Shown in pieces: positions 22,600 to 30,856 of a DNA stretch of 35,516 nt. Numbering within the stretch: position 1 is the stretch's first letter; each line of letters begins with the position of its first letter. The translations under genes were made by a program, and so were the position numbers. The stretch comes from Knoellia aerolata DSM 18566 (GTDB taxonomy: Bacteria > Actinomycetota > Actinomycetes > Actinomycetales > Dermatophilaceae), in assembly GCF_000768695.1 (NCBI RefSeq), contig NZ_AVPL01000038.1, positions 1 through 35,516 of the forward strand, in the 5' to 3' direction. A model generated the notes under the pieces. The model was not told the origin of the DNA. It saw only the letters and a program-made list of their open reading frames with translations, and did no database searches.

Positions 22600-23270
22600 T
22601 GTCCGGTGACCTCGACACGATGCCCGACATCAAGCCCTCGCACGGCGGCGTCCGCGTCGACCGGGTGACCACCTCGGGGACCTTCGAGCTCGACGGCGGG
22701 TCCTGGGAGGTCGACAACAACGTCTGGGTCATCGGGGACGAGCGCGAGTGTCTCGTCGTCGACGCCGCCCACGACGCCGACGCCATCCTCGGGGCGATCG
22801 CGGGCCGCAAGGTCCGCGCCATCCTCCTCACCCACGCGCACAACGACCACGTCAACGTGGCCACCGACCTGCGCGAGCGGACGGGGGCGCCGATCCACCT
22901 GCACCCCGAGGCGCGGGTGGTCTGGGCGCTCAGCCAGGACGACGCTCCCGACGCCGCCCTCGCCGACGGCCAGGTGTTCCGGATCGGCGACGTCTCGCTC
23001 CGGGTCCTGCACACGCCGGGCCACGCCCCGGGCGCGTGCTCCTTCCACGCGTCGGCGCTGCACGTGGTCTTCACGGGCGACACCCTGTTCAACGGCGGTC
23101 CGGGCGCGACCGGTCGCTCGTTCAGCAGCTTCGACCAGATCATCGAGTCGATCCGGACCCGACTGCTCACCCTGCCGGGCGGCACGGTGGTGCTCACCGG
23201 CCACGGGGACCACACGACCATCGGCGACGAGGCCCCACACCTCGACGAGTGGATCGCCCGCGGCCACTGA
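22599..23270 (+). CDS. Metallo-beta-lactamase-fold hydrolase partner of MscR
   Basis: A 223-residue glyoxalase II-like hydrolase. The metal motif HxHxDH is THAHNDH (H79, H81, D83, H84). HTPGHAPGACSF and FTGDTLF supply further ligands, and TGHGDHTTIGDE the last His. Its start codon overlaps the mscR stop (TGATG), so the two are coupled. The likely role, by analogy with S-formylglutathione hydrolase, is to cleave the S-formylmycothiol formed by MscR, completing formaldehyde oxidation to formate; this is inference from context. A nested palindromic repeat cluster begins 10 bases after the stop. Confidence 0.87.
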   Translation: MSGDLDTMPDIKPSHGGVRVDRVTTSGTFELDGGSWEVDNNVWVIGDERECLVVDAAHDADAILGAIAGRKVRAILLTHAHNDHVNVATDLRERTGAPIHLHPEARVVWALSQDDAPDAALADGQVFRIGDVSLRVLHTPGHAPGACSFHASALHVVFTGDTLFNGGPGATGRSFSSFDQIIESIRTRLLTLPGGTVVLTGHGDHTTIGDEAPHLDEWIARGH

Positions 23271-23280
23271 CGCAGATGGG

Positions 23281-23429
23281 CGACTGATTGCGCATTGCGT
23301 ACTTCTGCTCAACCCGCCACCACCGACTGATGGCGCATTGCGCGCCCTGCTGATGAGGCGCACCTTTCCGGGAAGCGCGCGCAATGCGCCATCAGTCGGG
23401 CTCCTTGGGACGCAATGCGCAATCAGTCG
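23281..23429. repeat. Nested palindromic repeat cluster 2 (REP-like, four units)
   Basis: Units: A 23281-23299 (CGACTGATTGCGCATTGCG), B 23324-23342 (CGACTGATGGCGCATTGCG), then inverted C 23380-23398 (complement of B) and D 23411-23429 (complement of A). The gaps are 24, 37 and 12 bases. Outer pairs with outer and inner with inner. It is related to the cluster at 6474-6578. Confidence 0.9.
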
Positions 23430-23457
23430 GGCGTCGGGGTGGGGTGCCTGGCGCCGG

Positions 23458-23463
23458 TACGCT
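23458..23463 (+). promoter_or_regulatory. -10 element TACGCT for cysS
   Basis: TACGCT is 7 bases before the GTG at 23471 and 29 bases after the last repeat unit. Confidence 0.5.
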
Positions 23464-23470
23464 TGCGCGG

Positions 23471-24904
23471 GTGACTCTCAGACTGTTCGACTCCATGTCG
23501 CGTGAACTGCGCGACTTCGTCCCGCTGCAACCTGGCCGGGTCGGGATCTACATCTGTGGGCTCACCACGCAGGCTCCGCCGCACATCGGTCACGTCCGCT
23601 TCGCCGTCGCCTTCGACGTGCTCCGCCGCTGGCTCACCCGCGGCCACGGCCTCGACGTCACCCTCGTCCGCAACGTCACCGACCTCGACGACAAGATCCT
23701 GCGCAAGTCGGCCGAGGCGGGCGAGGACTGGTTCGCCCTGTCCTACCGCAACGAGGTCGCCACCTCCCAGGCGCTCGCGCTGCTCGGCGTCCTACCCCCC
23801 ACCTACGAGCCCCGCGCCATGGGTCACGTCACCGAGATGGTCGAGCTCGTGGAGGTCCTCATCGAGCGCGGTCACGCGTATGCCGCCGAGGACGGCTCGG
23901 GTGACGTCTACTTCGACGTCCGGTCGTGGCCGGCCTACGGCGAGGTGACGCACCAGCGGATCGACGACATGAGCGCCGCCGAGGACGCCGACCCGCGCGG
24001 CAAGCGCGACCCGCGCGACTTCGCCCTGTGGAAGGGGCGCAAGGACGACGAGCCGCAGTCCGCGAGCTGGCCGACCCCCTGGGGTCGCGGCCGTCCCGGT
24101 TGGCACCTCGAGTGCTCCGCCATGGCGCGCAAGTACCTCGGCGACGCGTTCGACATCCATGGCGGCGGGGTCGACCTGCGCTTCCCGCACCACGAGAACG
24201 AGCAGGCCCAGTCGCGCGCGGCCGGGCTGCCGTTCACGTCGCTGTGGATGCACAACGCGTGGGTGACGACGAGCGGCGAGAAGATGAGCAAGTCGCTCGG
24301 CAACAGCCTGCTCGTGCACGAGGTGACCAAGAAGGCCCGCCCCCTCGCGGTGCGCTACTACCTCACCGCGGCCCACTACCGCTCGATGATCGAGTTCCAC
24401 GAGGGCTCGCTGGCCGAGGCCGAGGCCGCCGTGGACCGCATCGAGGGCTTCCTCCGTCGTGCTCTCGGTCCCGACGGCGCGCTCGTGCCCACGGGTGACG
24501 AGCGTCTGCCCGACGACTTCGTCGAGGCGATGGACGACGACCTCGGCGTCTCCGGCGCGCTCGCCGCCGTCCACGAGACCGTGACCCGCGGCAACACCGC
24601 CCTCGACGAGGGCGAGCCCGAGACGGCCCGCGAGCTCGCCGCGCTCGTCGTCGCCATGACCGACGTCCTCGGGGTCAACCCCCTGGACCCGGCGTGGTCC
24701 GGGGCGGACAGCTCCACCAGCGACGCCCTCGCGGCGCTCGACGTGCTCGTGCGCCAGCGGCTCTCCGCCCGCGGCGCCGCGCGCTCGGCCCGTGACTACA
24801 GCACTTCGGACGCCATCCGCGACGAGCTCGTCGCTGCCGGCATCACGATCGAGGACACCCCGACCGGCGCCCGCTGGTCGTTGACCCGTGGACGAGGGGA
24901 GTAG
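23471..24904 (+). CDS. cysS: Cysteinyl-tRNA synthetase
   Basis: A 477-residue class Ia synthetase. HIGH is at residues 38-41 (PPHIGHVR) and KMSKS at 271-275 ([11 protein letters not shown]). The zinc-binding Cys lies in YICGLTTQ, with GWHLECSAM and the His pair of [11 protein letters not shown] completing the site. The C-terminal DALR-type domain ends [29 protein letters not shown], which identifies CysS rather than the shorter mycothiol ligase MshC, which lacks this tail. It has GTG at 23471 with a leaderless-type promoter. rlmB follows after 2 bases, the usual actinobacterial pair. Confidence 0.95.
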   Translation: MTLRLFDSMSRELRDFVPLQPGRVGIYICGLTTQAPPHIGHVRFAVAFDVLRRWLTRGHGLDVTLVRNVTDLDDKILRKSAEAGEDWFALSYRNEVATSQALALLGVLPPTYEPRAMGHVTEMVELVEVLIERGHAYAAEDGSGDVYFDVRSWPAYGEVTHQRIDDMSAAEDADPRGKRDPRDFALWKGRKDDEPQSASWPTPWGRGRPGWHLECSAMARKYLGDAFDIHGGGVDLRFPHHENEQAQSRAAGLPFTSLWMHNAWVTTSGEKMSKSLGNSLLVHEVTKKARPLAVRYYLTAAHYRSMIEFHEGSLAEAEAAVDRIEGFLRRALGPDGALVPTGDERLPDDFVEAMDDDLGVSGALAAVHETVTRGNTALDEGEPETARELAALVVAMTDVLGVNPLDPAWSGADSSTSDALAALDVLVRQRLSARGAARSARDYSTSDAIRDELVAAGITIEDTPTGARWSLTRGRGE

Positions 24905-24906
24905 CC

Positions 24907-25854
24907 GTGGCCGGCAACAGCCAGCGACGAGGAGCCATCCGCAAGGGTGGCAAGAAGGCGCCCACCGTCGGTTCCGGCGGTCAGCGCCGCAGGGGACTGG
25001 AGGGCAGGGGCCCGACCCCCAAGGCCGAGGAGCGTCCGTACCACAAGGCGCACGCGGCAGCGAAGGCCGGCGAGCGCCGTTCGGGCGGTCGTCCCACGGG
25101 TGGCCGCAAGGCCAAGCCGTCGAGTGAGGTCGTGGCCGGACGCAACTCCGTGCTCGAGGCCCTGCGCGCCGACATCCCGGTGACGACGATGTACGTCGCC
25201 GGGCGCATCGACAGCGACGACCGGGTCCGGGAGGCGCTGAAGATCGCGACCGAGCGCAGCCTCCCCATCCTCGAGACCCCGCGCGGTGAGCTGGACCGGA
25301 TCACCGACGGTGCCGTCCACCAGGGGCTGGCGCTCCAGGTGCCGCCGTACGAGTACGCCCACCCGCGTGACCTCGTCGACCCCGAGATGCCGGGGATCCC
25401 GCTCGTCGTGGCCCTCGACGGCATCACCGACCCGCGCAACCTCGGCGCGATCGTCCGCTCCGTCGCCGCGTTCGGCGGACACGGCGTCGTCGTCCCCGCC
25501 CGCCGCTCGGTCGGCATGACGGCGTCGGCGTGGAAGACCTCGGCCGGTGCGGCAGCGCGCATCCCCGTGGCCCAGGCCACCAACCTCACCCGGGCGCTCG
25601 AGGACTACCGCAAGGCAGGCTTCTTCGTCGTCGGCCTCGACATGGACGGTGACGTCGAGCTGCCCGACATGGAGCTGGCCAACGAGCCGCTCGTCATCGT
25701 CGTGGGCTCGGAGGGCAAGGGCCTGTCGCGCCTCGTGCGCGAGACGTGCGACCAGATCGTCTCCGTGCCGATGTCCTCGGCGGTGGAGTCGCTCAACGCC
25801 GGCATCGCCACCGGGGTCACCCTGTACGAGGTCGCCCGCCGTCGTCGTCGCTGA
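24907..25854 (+). CDS. rlmB: 23S rRNA (guanosine-2'-O-)-methyltransferase RlmB
   Basis: A 315-residue SpoU/TrmH-family (SPOUT) methyltransferase for 23S rRNA G2251. Residues 1-75 are a basic, Gly/Lys/Arg-rich extension typical of actinobacterial RlmB. An L30e-like substrate domain follows ([18 protein letters not shown] onward), then the SPOUT knot: [15 protein letters not shown] (motif 1), [15 protein letters not shown] (motif 2) and [15 protein letters not shown] (motif 3). It ends in an Arg run. GTG at 24907 has GGGGAG upstream and begins 2 bases after the cysS stop. Confidence 0.94.
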   Translation: MAGNSQRRGAIRKGGKKAPTVGSGGQRRRGLEGRGPTPKAEERPYHKAHAAAKAGERRSGGRPTGGRKAKPSSEVVAGRNSVLEALRADIPVTTMYVAGRIDSDDRVREALKIATERSLPILETPRGELDRITDGAVHQGLALQVPPYEYAHPRDLVDPEMPGIPLVVALDGITDPRNLGAIVRSVAAFGGHGVVVPARRSVGMTASAWKTSAGAAARIPVAQATNLTRALEDYRKAGFFVVGLDMDGDVELPDMELANEPLVIVVGSEGKGLSRLVRETCDQIVSVPMSSAVESLNAGIATGVTLYEVARRRRR

Positions 25855-25999
25855 CCGGGAGCGTATGCCGGCCGGCTGGGCTCCGCGCTTTCGTCCGTGC
25901 GTCCCGCCGGGGTGCGTCGATGACCTGTGCCACCATGTCGCTGTCGGGAACCCGACCTGGGGGGAATCACCCCGATGACGTCACGTTGAGAGGGACTGA

Positions 26000-26422
26000 A
26001 TGTCTGACTACGGAAGCACCCCGCCGCCCCCGCCGCCGCCCGGCGGCGGTGGCTACGACGGTGGCTCGACCCCGCCCCCGCCGCCCTCGGGTGGCGGCTA
26101 CGACGGAGGCGCCTACGGTGCGCCGCCTCCCCCCGGGGGCGGCTACGGCGGCCCCCCGGCGGGACCGCCGCCGTCCAACAACCTGGTGCTGGCCATCCTC
26201 GGCCTGCTCTGCTGCTGGCCGCTCGGCATCCCCGCCGTCGTCTTCGCGGCACAGGTCAACGGCAAGTGGAACGCCGGCGACCAGGCCGGAGCCGTCGAGG
26301 CGGCCGGGAAGGCGAAGAAGTTCGCGACGATCGCGCTCGTCCTCGGCATCATCGCCACCCTGATCTACGTGGCCCTCATCGTGGGCGGTGTGCTCAGTAC
26401 CGACACGACGACGGGTATGTGA
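26000..26422 (+). CDS. CD225/dispanin-family membrane protein with Pro/Gly-rich tail
   Basis: A 140-residue protein. Residues 1-58 are a cytoplasmic-type low-complexity tail of Pro runs and GGGYDGG repeats. Residues about 60-130 are a CD225 domain: helix 1 NNLVLAILGLLCCWPLGIPAVVFAAQV, a conserved amphipathic loop (NGKWNAGDQAGAVEAAGKAKKF), and helix 2 (TIALVLGIIATLIYVALIV). The double Cys after helix 1 is the site palmitoylated in animal relatives (IFITM). The bacterial function is unknown. ATG at 26000 has GAGAGGG upstream. It overlaps the next gene by 4 bases (GTGA). The 145 bases between rlmB and this gene hold one GTATGCC heptamer and no evident terminator. Confidence 0.88.
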   Translation: MSDYGSTPPPPPPPGGGGYDGGSTPPPPPSGGGYDGGAYGAPPPPGGGYGGPPAGPPPSNNLVLAILGLLCCWPLGIPAVVFAAQVNGKWNAGDQAGAVEAAGKAKKFATIALVLGIIATLIYVALIVGGVLSTDTTTGM

Positions 26423-26874
26423 TCGCGACGTCCGTCATGCAGTTCGAGACGCCCCCGCTCACCGACCCGTCGGTCGGGCGGGGGCGTCGCCTGCTGTGGC
26501 CGGCGGTCGCCGCGACCGCGGCGACCGGCTACGCCGTCGTCGCGCACGTGCTCGACCCGAACCAGGCCGGGAACTACCCGACGTGCCCGTGGCTGCTCCT
26601 CACCGGGACGTTCTGCCCCGGGTGCGGCACCCTGCGCGCCACCCACGCCCTGACCGAGGGCAACGTCCTCGAGGCGCTGCAGCGCAACCCGCTCACGGTG
26701 GCCGCGTTCGTGCTCATGGCCCTGGGGTTCGCGCGCTGGACCCGGCGGCAGTGGCGGGGTGAACGGCGGATGACCGCCGCCCCTGCCTGGCTGCTCTACG
26801 GCCTCTTCTGGCTCATCATGGCGTTCTGGGTCGCCCGCAACATCCCCGGCTGGACCTGGCTGTCGCCTGCCTGA
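26419..26874 (+). CDS. DUF2752 membrane protein
   Basis: A protein of about 151 residues with the DUF2752 signature CPWLLLTGTFCPGCGTLRATHALTEG: a Cys-Pro pair and a CxxC after the first helix. Three hydrophobic helices surround it (about residues 24-42, 88-102 and 118-135). The family often sits beside CD225 or TM2 genes, as here. The function is unknown; the Cys motifs could bind metal or be redox-active. GTG at 26419 overlaps the CD225 stop; ATG at 26437 is an alternative start. The pair is followed by a hairpin and convergent RDD gene. Confidence 0.85.
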   Translation: MIATSVMQFETPPLTDPSVGRGRRLLWPAVAATAATGYAVVAHVLDPNQAGNYPTCPWLLLTGTFCPGCGTLRATHALTEGNVLEALQRNPLTVAAFVLMALGFARWTRRQWRGERRMTAAPAWLLYGLFWLIMAFWVARNIPGWTWLSPA

Positions 26875-26917
26875 GCCGCGGGCGGCCGCCCGCCGCCCGC
26901 CGCCCGCCGCCCGCGGC
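26875..26917. terminator. 12-bp hairpin with tandem CCGCCCG repeats
   Basis: A perfect stem, GCCGCGGGCGGC (26875-26886) with 26906-26917, between convergent genes. The loop and right arm are made of four tandem CCGCCCG units (26886-26913). Confidence 0.7.
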
Positions 26918-26923
26918 CTCCGG

Positions 26924-27592
26924 TCAGGTCTTGGCGACCCGGATGACGGTGGAGTGCACGACCTTGTCGGCGAGCGTCTGCTGGTTGTCGTCCCACAGCA
27001 TCCAGAGGTAGCTGAGGTAGAAGACCTGGTTGATGAGGCCGGCGAGGAGCTCGCGCAGGAAGGACTGCAGTGCCCCGATCGGCTGGCCGGTCTGCTCGTT
27101 GACGAGGGAGAGCCCGAGCATCTTCTTGCCGACGCTCTGGCCGGTGCGGCCCATCCTGAAGACCCGGTTCCACACCTGGATGCCGATGGCCAGCAGGATG
27201 CCCAGGGCGATGAGGATGCCGCCGATCGCGGCCGTTCCGCCGTCGCCGCTGCCCTCGACCGTATAGCCGAGCTCGTCGACGTCCGGGGCGGCGACGATGA
27301 GCATCACGGCCCCGATGATCACCGGGATGATGCCGATGAGCGTGAGCAGCGTGTCGATGACGAGGGCGCCGGCGCGAACGCCGAACCCGGCCACCGGGCC
27401 GAAGTGCTGCTCGACGTAGGCCTTCGAGCCGGGGAAGGCCTGACCGGCGCCGCCGTAGGGGTTGACCTGCGGGGCCGCCTGGTACGGCGTCGGCGCCCCA
27501 CCGGCATACGGCTGCTGCGGCTGCTGCTGCGGCTGCGACGGAGGGGGAGGCGGCGGCGGAGGCGGCTGGTTCGGGTCGAACGGCTGCGACAT
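26924..27592 (-). CDS. RDD-family membrane protein with Pro/Gln-rich tail
   Basis: A 222-residue protein. Residues 1-65 are low-complexity, Pro- and Gln-rich (a run of nine Pro, then QPQQQPQQPY). The RDD domain follows: FGVRAGALVIDTLLTLIGIIPVI (helix 1 with the Arg and Asp pair), a Gly-rich loop, helix 2 (GGILIALGILLAIGIQVWNRV), then GRTGQSVGKKMLGLSLV, and helix 3 before DDNQQTLADKVVHSTV, which supplies the later Asp. The transport role is not known. ATG at 27592 has GGGGGAG 6 bases upstream, and TAGGAT at 27638-27633 is a likely -10. Its Pro-rich N-terminus mirrors that of the convergent CD225 protein. Confidence 0.87.
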   Translation of the reverse strand: MSQPFDPNQPPPPPPPPPSQPQQQPQQPYAGGAPTPYQAAPQVNPYGGAGQAFPGSKAYVEQHFGPVAGFGVRAGALVIDTLLTLIGIIPVIIGAVMLIVAAPDVDELGYTVEGSGDGGTAAIGGILIALGILLAIGIQVWNRVFRMGRTGQSVGKKMLGLSLVNEQTGQPIGALQSFLRELLAGLINQVFYLSYLWMLWDDNQQTLADKVVHSTVIRVAKT

Positions 27593-27632
27593 GTGGTGCT
27601 CCCCCTGCGAGATCACGAACGTGGACGGCTCG

Positions 27633-27638
27633 ATCCTA
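27633..27638 (-). promoter_or_regulatory. -10 element TAGGAT for the RDD gene
   Basis: TAGGAT on the minus strand, about 40 bases upstream of the ATG at 27592, giving a short leader with a Shine-Dalgarno. Confidence 0.45.
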
Positions 27639-27654
27639 GAGGGGGCGCCGCGGC

Positions 27655-28893
27655 TCAGCCGGCGATCACCGGCATCTCGACCGTGTCGACACCGACGACC
27701 GCCTTCTCGTCGGGCTTGGTCGGCAGGATCGAGGCGACGTAGTCCTCGATGGCCCGTTCGATGGGCACGTCCTGCTGCTCGCGCTCGGCCATGTACCAGC
27801 GGTGCTCGAGCACCTCGTGGAACAGCTCGGCCGGCTCGAGCTTGCCGGAGAGCTCACGTGGCACCCGCCGGGTGATCGGCTCGTAGACGCGGGTGAGCCA
27901 GTCGTGGGCGACGAACTCCTCGTCGTCGTTCTGGCGGTCGGCGGCGGCGCGGTAGCTGTCGAGGTCGTTGAGCAGCCGCCGGGCCTGGCCCTCGCCGACG
28001 TCGAGCCCGGTGAGGCGCAGCAGCCGGCGCGAGTGGTGCCCGGCGTCGACGACCTTGGGCTGGATGGTGATCCGGGTGCCGCCGACGTCGGTCGTGATGG
28101 CGAGCTCGTCGACGTCGAAGCCGACCGAGTTGAGCCGACGGATCCGCTCCTCGACCCGCCAGCGCTCACCGGTGTCGAACTCCTCGGTCTCGTGCAGCTC
28201 GAGCCACAGCTCCTCGTAGCGGGTGACGATCCGGTTCGAGATCTCCACCGGGTCGATGTCCTCGTCGAGGAGCTCGCCGGCCTGGAGGTCCATGAGCTCG
28301 CCGGCGATGTTGACGCGCGCGATGTCGAGGTCGTGGGCGCGCTGCCCGTCGCTGAGGGCCGGGAAGAGCTCGCCGGTCTCCGCGTCGACGAGGTGCGCGG
28401 CGAAGCTGCCCGCGTCGCGCCGGAACAACGTGTTCGACAGCGAGACGTCGCCCCACCAGAAGCCGCTGAGGTGCAGCCGCACGAGCAGCACGGCGAGGGC
28501 GTCGATGAGCCGGGTCTCCGTGCCGGGTCGCAGCCCCTGGCTGAACAGTGCCCGGTAGGGCAGCGAGAACTTGAGGTGCCGGGTGAGCAGGCACCCGTCG
28601 AGCTCGTTGCCGTCGGCGTCGACCCGACCGCTGACGACGCCGAAGGGCTCGACCGACGGCTGGTCGAGGCGCCGCAGGTTGCGCAGCATCTCGTACTCAC
28701 GCCGGGCGAGGTCGGTCTTGATCTCCTTGACGGCGATGACCCCGCCGGAGAGCCGCACGAACCGCACGACGTGGCGGGAGATGCCGCGGGGGAGTGCGGC
28801 GAGGTGATGCTCGGGCCACTCCTCGAGCGGCAGCGACCAGGGCAGGTCGAGCAGCGCGGGGTCGGGCCGGTTGGTCGTGATCTGCAGGGTCAT
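27655..28893 (-). CDS. DUF4032 kinase-fold protein (WaaP/LPS-kinase-like)
   Basis: A 412-residue protein. Residues about 40-190 look like a protein-kinase fold of the Kdo/WaaP type: GGVIAVKEIKTD (Lys of the VAxK-type strand), YEMLRNLRRL (possible helix C Glu), LLVRLHLSGFWWGDVSLSNTLFR (Asp of the catalytic loop with trailing Asn) and AHLVDAETGEL (Asp of the DFG-like metal motif). Residues about 225-400 are the DUF4032 C-terminal part. The substrate is unknown. The ORF lies directly downstream of the ABC ATPase gene on the same strand but is separated by a strong hairpin (28931-28980), so it may have its own promoter. Confidence 0.78.
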   Translation of the reverse strand: MTLQITTNRPDPALLDLPWSLPLEEWPEHHLAALPRGISRHVVRFVRLSGGVIAVKEIKTDLARREYEMLRNLRRLDQPSVEPFGVVSGRVDADGNELDGCLLTRHLKFSLPYRALFSQGLRPGTETRLIDALAVLLVRLHLSGFWWGDVSLSNTLFRRDAGSFAAHLVDAETGELFPALSDGQRAHDLDIARVNIAGELMDLQAGELLDEDIDPVEISNRIVTRYEELWLELHETEEFDTGERWRVEERIRRLNSVGFDVDELAITTDVGGTRITIQPKVVDAGHHSRRLLRLTGLDVGEGQARRLLNDLDSYRAAADRQNDDEEFVAHDWLTRVYEPITRRVPRELSGKLEPAELFHEVLEHRWYMAEREQQDVPIERAIEDYVASILPTKPDEKAVVGVDTVEMPVIAG

Positions 28894-28930
28894 CAGGAAA
28901 CCTCCGGCTCGACCGGGCGGGGTGGGAACG

Positions 28931-28980
28931 CCTCAGGGGTGCCAAGCGCGCGGCATACCGCGCTCTCGACACCCCTGGGG
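28931..28980 (-). terminator. Nested hairpin between ugpC-type ATPase gene and DUF4032 gene
   Basis: An outer stem of about 11 bp (28931-28941 with 28970-28980, one G-U pair) encloses an inner 6-bp stem (28948-28953 with 28958-28963) whose loop CATA lies in a GGCATAC heptamer. Confidence 0.6.
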
Positions 28981-28988
28981 CGCTGCGG

Positions 28989-30095
28989 TCAGTGGCTCAG
29001 GCGGACACCGGACTCGGCGTTGAACACGTGCATGTGGCTGGAGTTGGGCTGGACCCAGATCGTGTCGCCCTTCATCGGGACCCGGCGTCCGTCGACGCGA
29101 GCGATGAACGGCTTCGGGATCGAGTCGTCGCCGCCCTCGAGGTGGACGGCCCCGTCGGTGGGGGTGCCGTAGACGTAGGCGTCGGCGCCGAGCTCCTCGA
29201 CGACGTCGATGGTGATCTGGAGACCCTCACCCTCGGCCGCGACCTCGACGTCCTCGGGGCGGACCCCGACGATGGCCTTGGCGCCGACACCCTGGAGGGA
29301 GTCGCGCGGGACCTGCAGGGTGTGCGACCCGAACTTCACGCCGCCGTCGGTGACGGGGACGGCGATGAGGTTCATCGCCGGGGAGCCGATGAAGCCGGCC
29401 ACGAAGACGTTGGCGGGGGAGTCGTACATCTCCCGCGGCGTCGCGACCTGCTGGAGGATGCCGTCCTTGAGGACCGCGATGCGGTCACCCATGGTCATGG
29501 CCTCGACCTGGTCGTGCGTGACGTAGACGGTGGTGACACCGAGGCGCCGCTGGAGCGAGGCGATCTGGGTACGGGTCTGCACGCGCAGCTTGGCGTCGAG
29601 GTTCGACAGCGGCTCGTCCATGAGGAAGACCTGGGGGGAGCGCACGATCGCGCGACCCATGGCGACGCGCTGGCGCTGGCCACCGGAGAGGGCCTTGGGC
29701 TTGCGCTCGAGGTAGGGCTCCAGGTCGAGGATCTTGGCGGCCTCCTCGACGCGCTTGCGGATCTCGCCCTTGTCGACGCCGGCGATCTTGAGCGCGAAGC
29801 CCATGTTGTCGGCGACCGACATGTGCGGGTAGAGCGCGTAGTTCTGGAAGACCATGGCGACGTCGCGGTCCTTGGGGGACAGGTTGGTGACGTCGCGGTC
29901 ACCGATCCAGATCTTGCCGCCGTTGACCTCTTCGAGGCCGGCCAGCATGCGGAGCGCGGTCGACTTGCCGCTGCCGGAGGGGCCGACGAGGACGAGGAAC
30001 TCGCCGTCCTTGACGTCGATGTTCAGTCGGTCGACCGAGGGCGTGTCGTTGCCGGGGTAGACCCGGGTGGACTCGTCGAACTTGACAGTTGCCAT
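28989..30095 (-). CDS. ugpC: UgpC/MsiK-type ABC transporter ATPase for sugar uptake
   Basis: A 368-residue CUT1-type ATPase. Walker [10 protein letters not shown] at residues 38-46, Q-loop [11 protein letters not shown], signature [14 protein letters not shown], Walker [17 protein letters not shown] and H-loop [10 protein letters not shown] are present, plus a C-terminal MOP/TOBE regulatory domain from about 240 ([10 protein letters not shown], then NSSHMHVFN). No permease or binding protein is nearby, so it probably energises several sugar transporters encoded elsewhere, as MsiK does in Streptomyces. ATG at 30095 starts the family-typical MATVKFD; the longer frame is not needed. A LacI-type operator lies 75 bases upstream. 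Confidence 0.9.
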   Translation of the reverse strand: MATVKFDESTRVYPGNDTPSVDRLNIDVKDGEFLVLVGPSGSGKSTALRMLAGLEEVNGGKIWIGDRDVTNLSPKDRDVAMVFQNYALYPHMSVADNMGFALKIAGVDKGEIRKRVEEAAKILDLEPYLERKPKALSGGQRQRVAMGRAIVRSPQVFLMDEPLSNLDAKLRVQTRTQIASLQRRLGVTTVYVTHDQVEAMTMGDRIAVLKDGILQQVATPREMYDSPANVFVAGFIGSPAMNLIAVPVTDGGVKFGSHTLQVPRDSLQGVGAKAIVGVRPEDVEVAAEGEGLQITIDVVEELGADAYVYGTPTDGAVHLEGGDDSIPKPFIARVDGRRVPMKGDTIWVQPNSSHMHVFNAESGVRLSH

Positions 30096-30169
30096 GAGCG
30101 CTGTGCCTTCCTTCACCGGCAGGAACGTGCCGGACGGTCCGTTGTAAAGGGAAAACCCGCTCACGTCGG

Positions 30170-30183
30170 TGTAAGCGGTTGCA
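30170..30183 (-). promoter_or_regulatory. LacI-family operator upstream of the ATPase gene
   Basis: The minus strand reads TGCAACCGCTTACA, which fits the TGNNANCGNTNNCA pattern with central CG recognised by LacI/CcpA-type repressors. No LacI-family gene is in the window. Confidence 0.6.
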
Positions 30184-30264
30184 CCCAGCATGCCGTATGC
30201 CGTCACCACTGTCACGCGTCAGCCGCACCTCGGTCGAACGCTGGCGCGGCTGCACCCGGGGCAC

Positions 30265-30270
30265 TACCGT
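30265..30270 (+). promoter_or_regulatory. -10 element TACCGT for the CBS gene
   Basis: TACCGT is 6 bases before the ATG at 30277. Confidence 0.5.
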
Positions 30271-30276
30271 CGGGAC

Positions 30277-30705
30277 ATGAGGATCTCCGATGTCGTGAAG
30301 CGCAAGGGAGCCACCGTCATCACGGTGCGTTCCGACGCCAGTGTCACCGAGCTCCTCGCCCTCCTCGACGAACACGGCATCGGTGCCGTCGTCGTCAGTG
30401 ACGACGGGCAGTCGCTCGCGGGGATCGTGAGCGAGCGCGACATCGTGCGCCACCTGCACAAGGACGGCGCGAAGGTCCTCGACCAGCCGGTCTCCTCGAT
30501 CATGACGAGCGAGGTGCAGACCTGCGCCCCCGAGGACCAGCTCGTCGAGCTCGAGCACACGATGACCGAGCTCCGCATCCGCCACGTCCCGGTGGTCGTC
30601 GACGGTCGCCTCACCGGGATCGTCAGCATCGGCGACGTCGTCAAGCACCGGATCACCGACCTCCAGGCCGAGCGCGACCAGCTGAGCGCCTACATCCAGC
30701 AGTAG
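30277..30705 (+). CDS. Two-CBS-domain protein
   Basis: A 142-residue stand-alone CBS pair (Bateman module). CBS1 spans about residues 8-65 (VSDDGQSLAGIVSERDIVRHL) and CBS2 about 75-130 (VVVDGRLTGIVSIGDVVKHRI). Such modules bind adenine nucleotides and act as energy or redox sensors on partner enzymes; the partner here is unknown. The gene is divergent from the sugar ATPase gene across 181 bases that hold the LacI-type operator and a GTATGCC heptamer (30195-30201). ATG at 30277 is chosen by the TACCGT spacing and the family start. A hairpin follows downstream. Confidence 0.9.
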   Translation: MRISDVVKRKGATVITVRSDASVTELLALLDEHGIGAVVVSDDGQSLAGIVSERDIVRHLHKDGAKVLDQPVSSIMTSEVQTCAPEDQLVELEHTMTELRIRHVPVVVDGRLTGIVSIGDVVKHRITDLQAERDQLSAYIQQ

Positions 30706-30755
30706 GGGCTGGGTTGTCGGGTCCTCGCCGCTGAGCCATGGCGTTCGCGACGGTC

Positions 30756-30785
30756 CCTGTCGCCGCGTCGGCATGCGGCGACGGG
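30756..30785. terminator. Hairpin after the CBS gene
   Basis: An 11-bp stem with one mismatch (30756-30766 with 30775-30785, core GTCGCCGC/GCGGCGAC) between convergent genes. Confidence 0.6.
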
Positions 30786-30856
30786 AACGACGTGCGGGCG
30801 CGGGGCGCGGCGGGTTCGGCCCCGCCTCCGCACGGCCTCCGGACCGCCGGGGCGCG

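Noticed and set aside
23471-24904. Could this be the mycothiol ligase MshC rather than CysS?
   Set aside because: It has the CysS C-terminal domain and tail ([18 protein letters not shown]) and the cysS-rlmB neighbourhood. MshC is shorter and lacks this tail.
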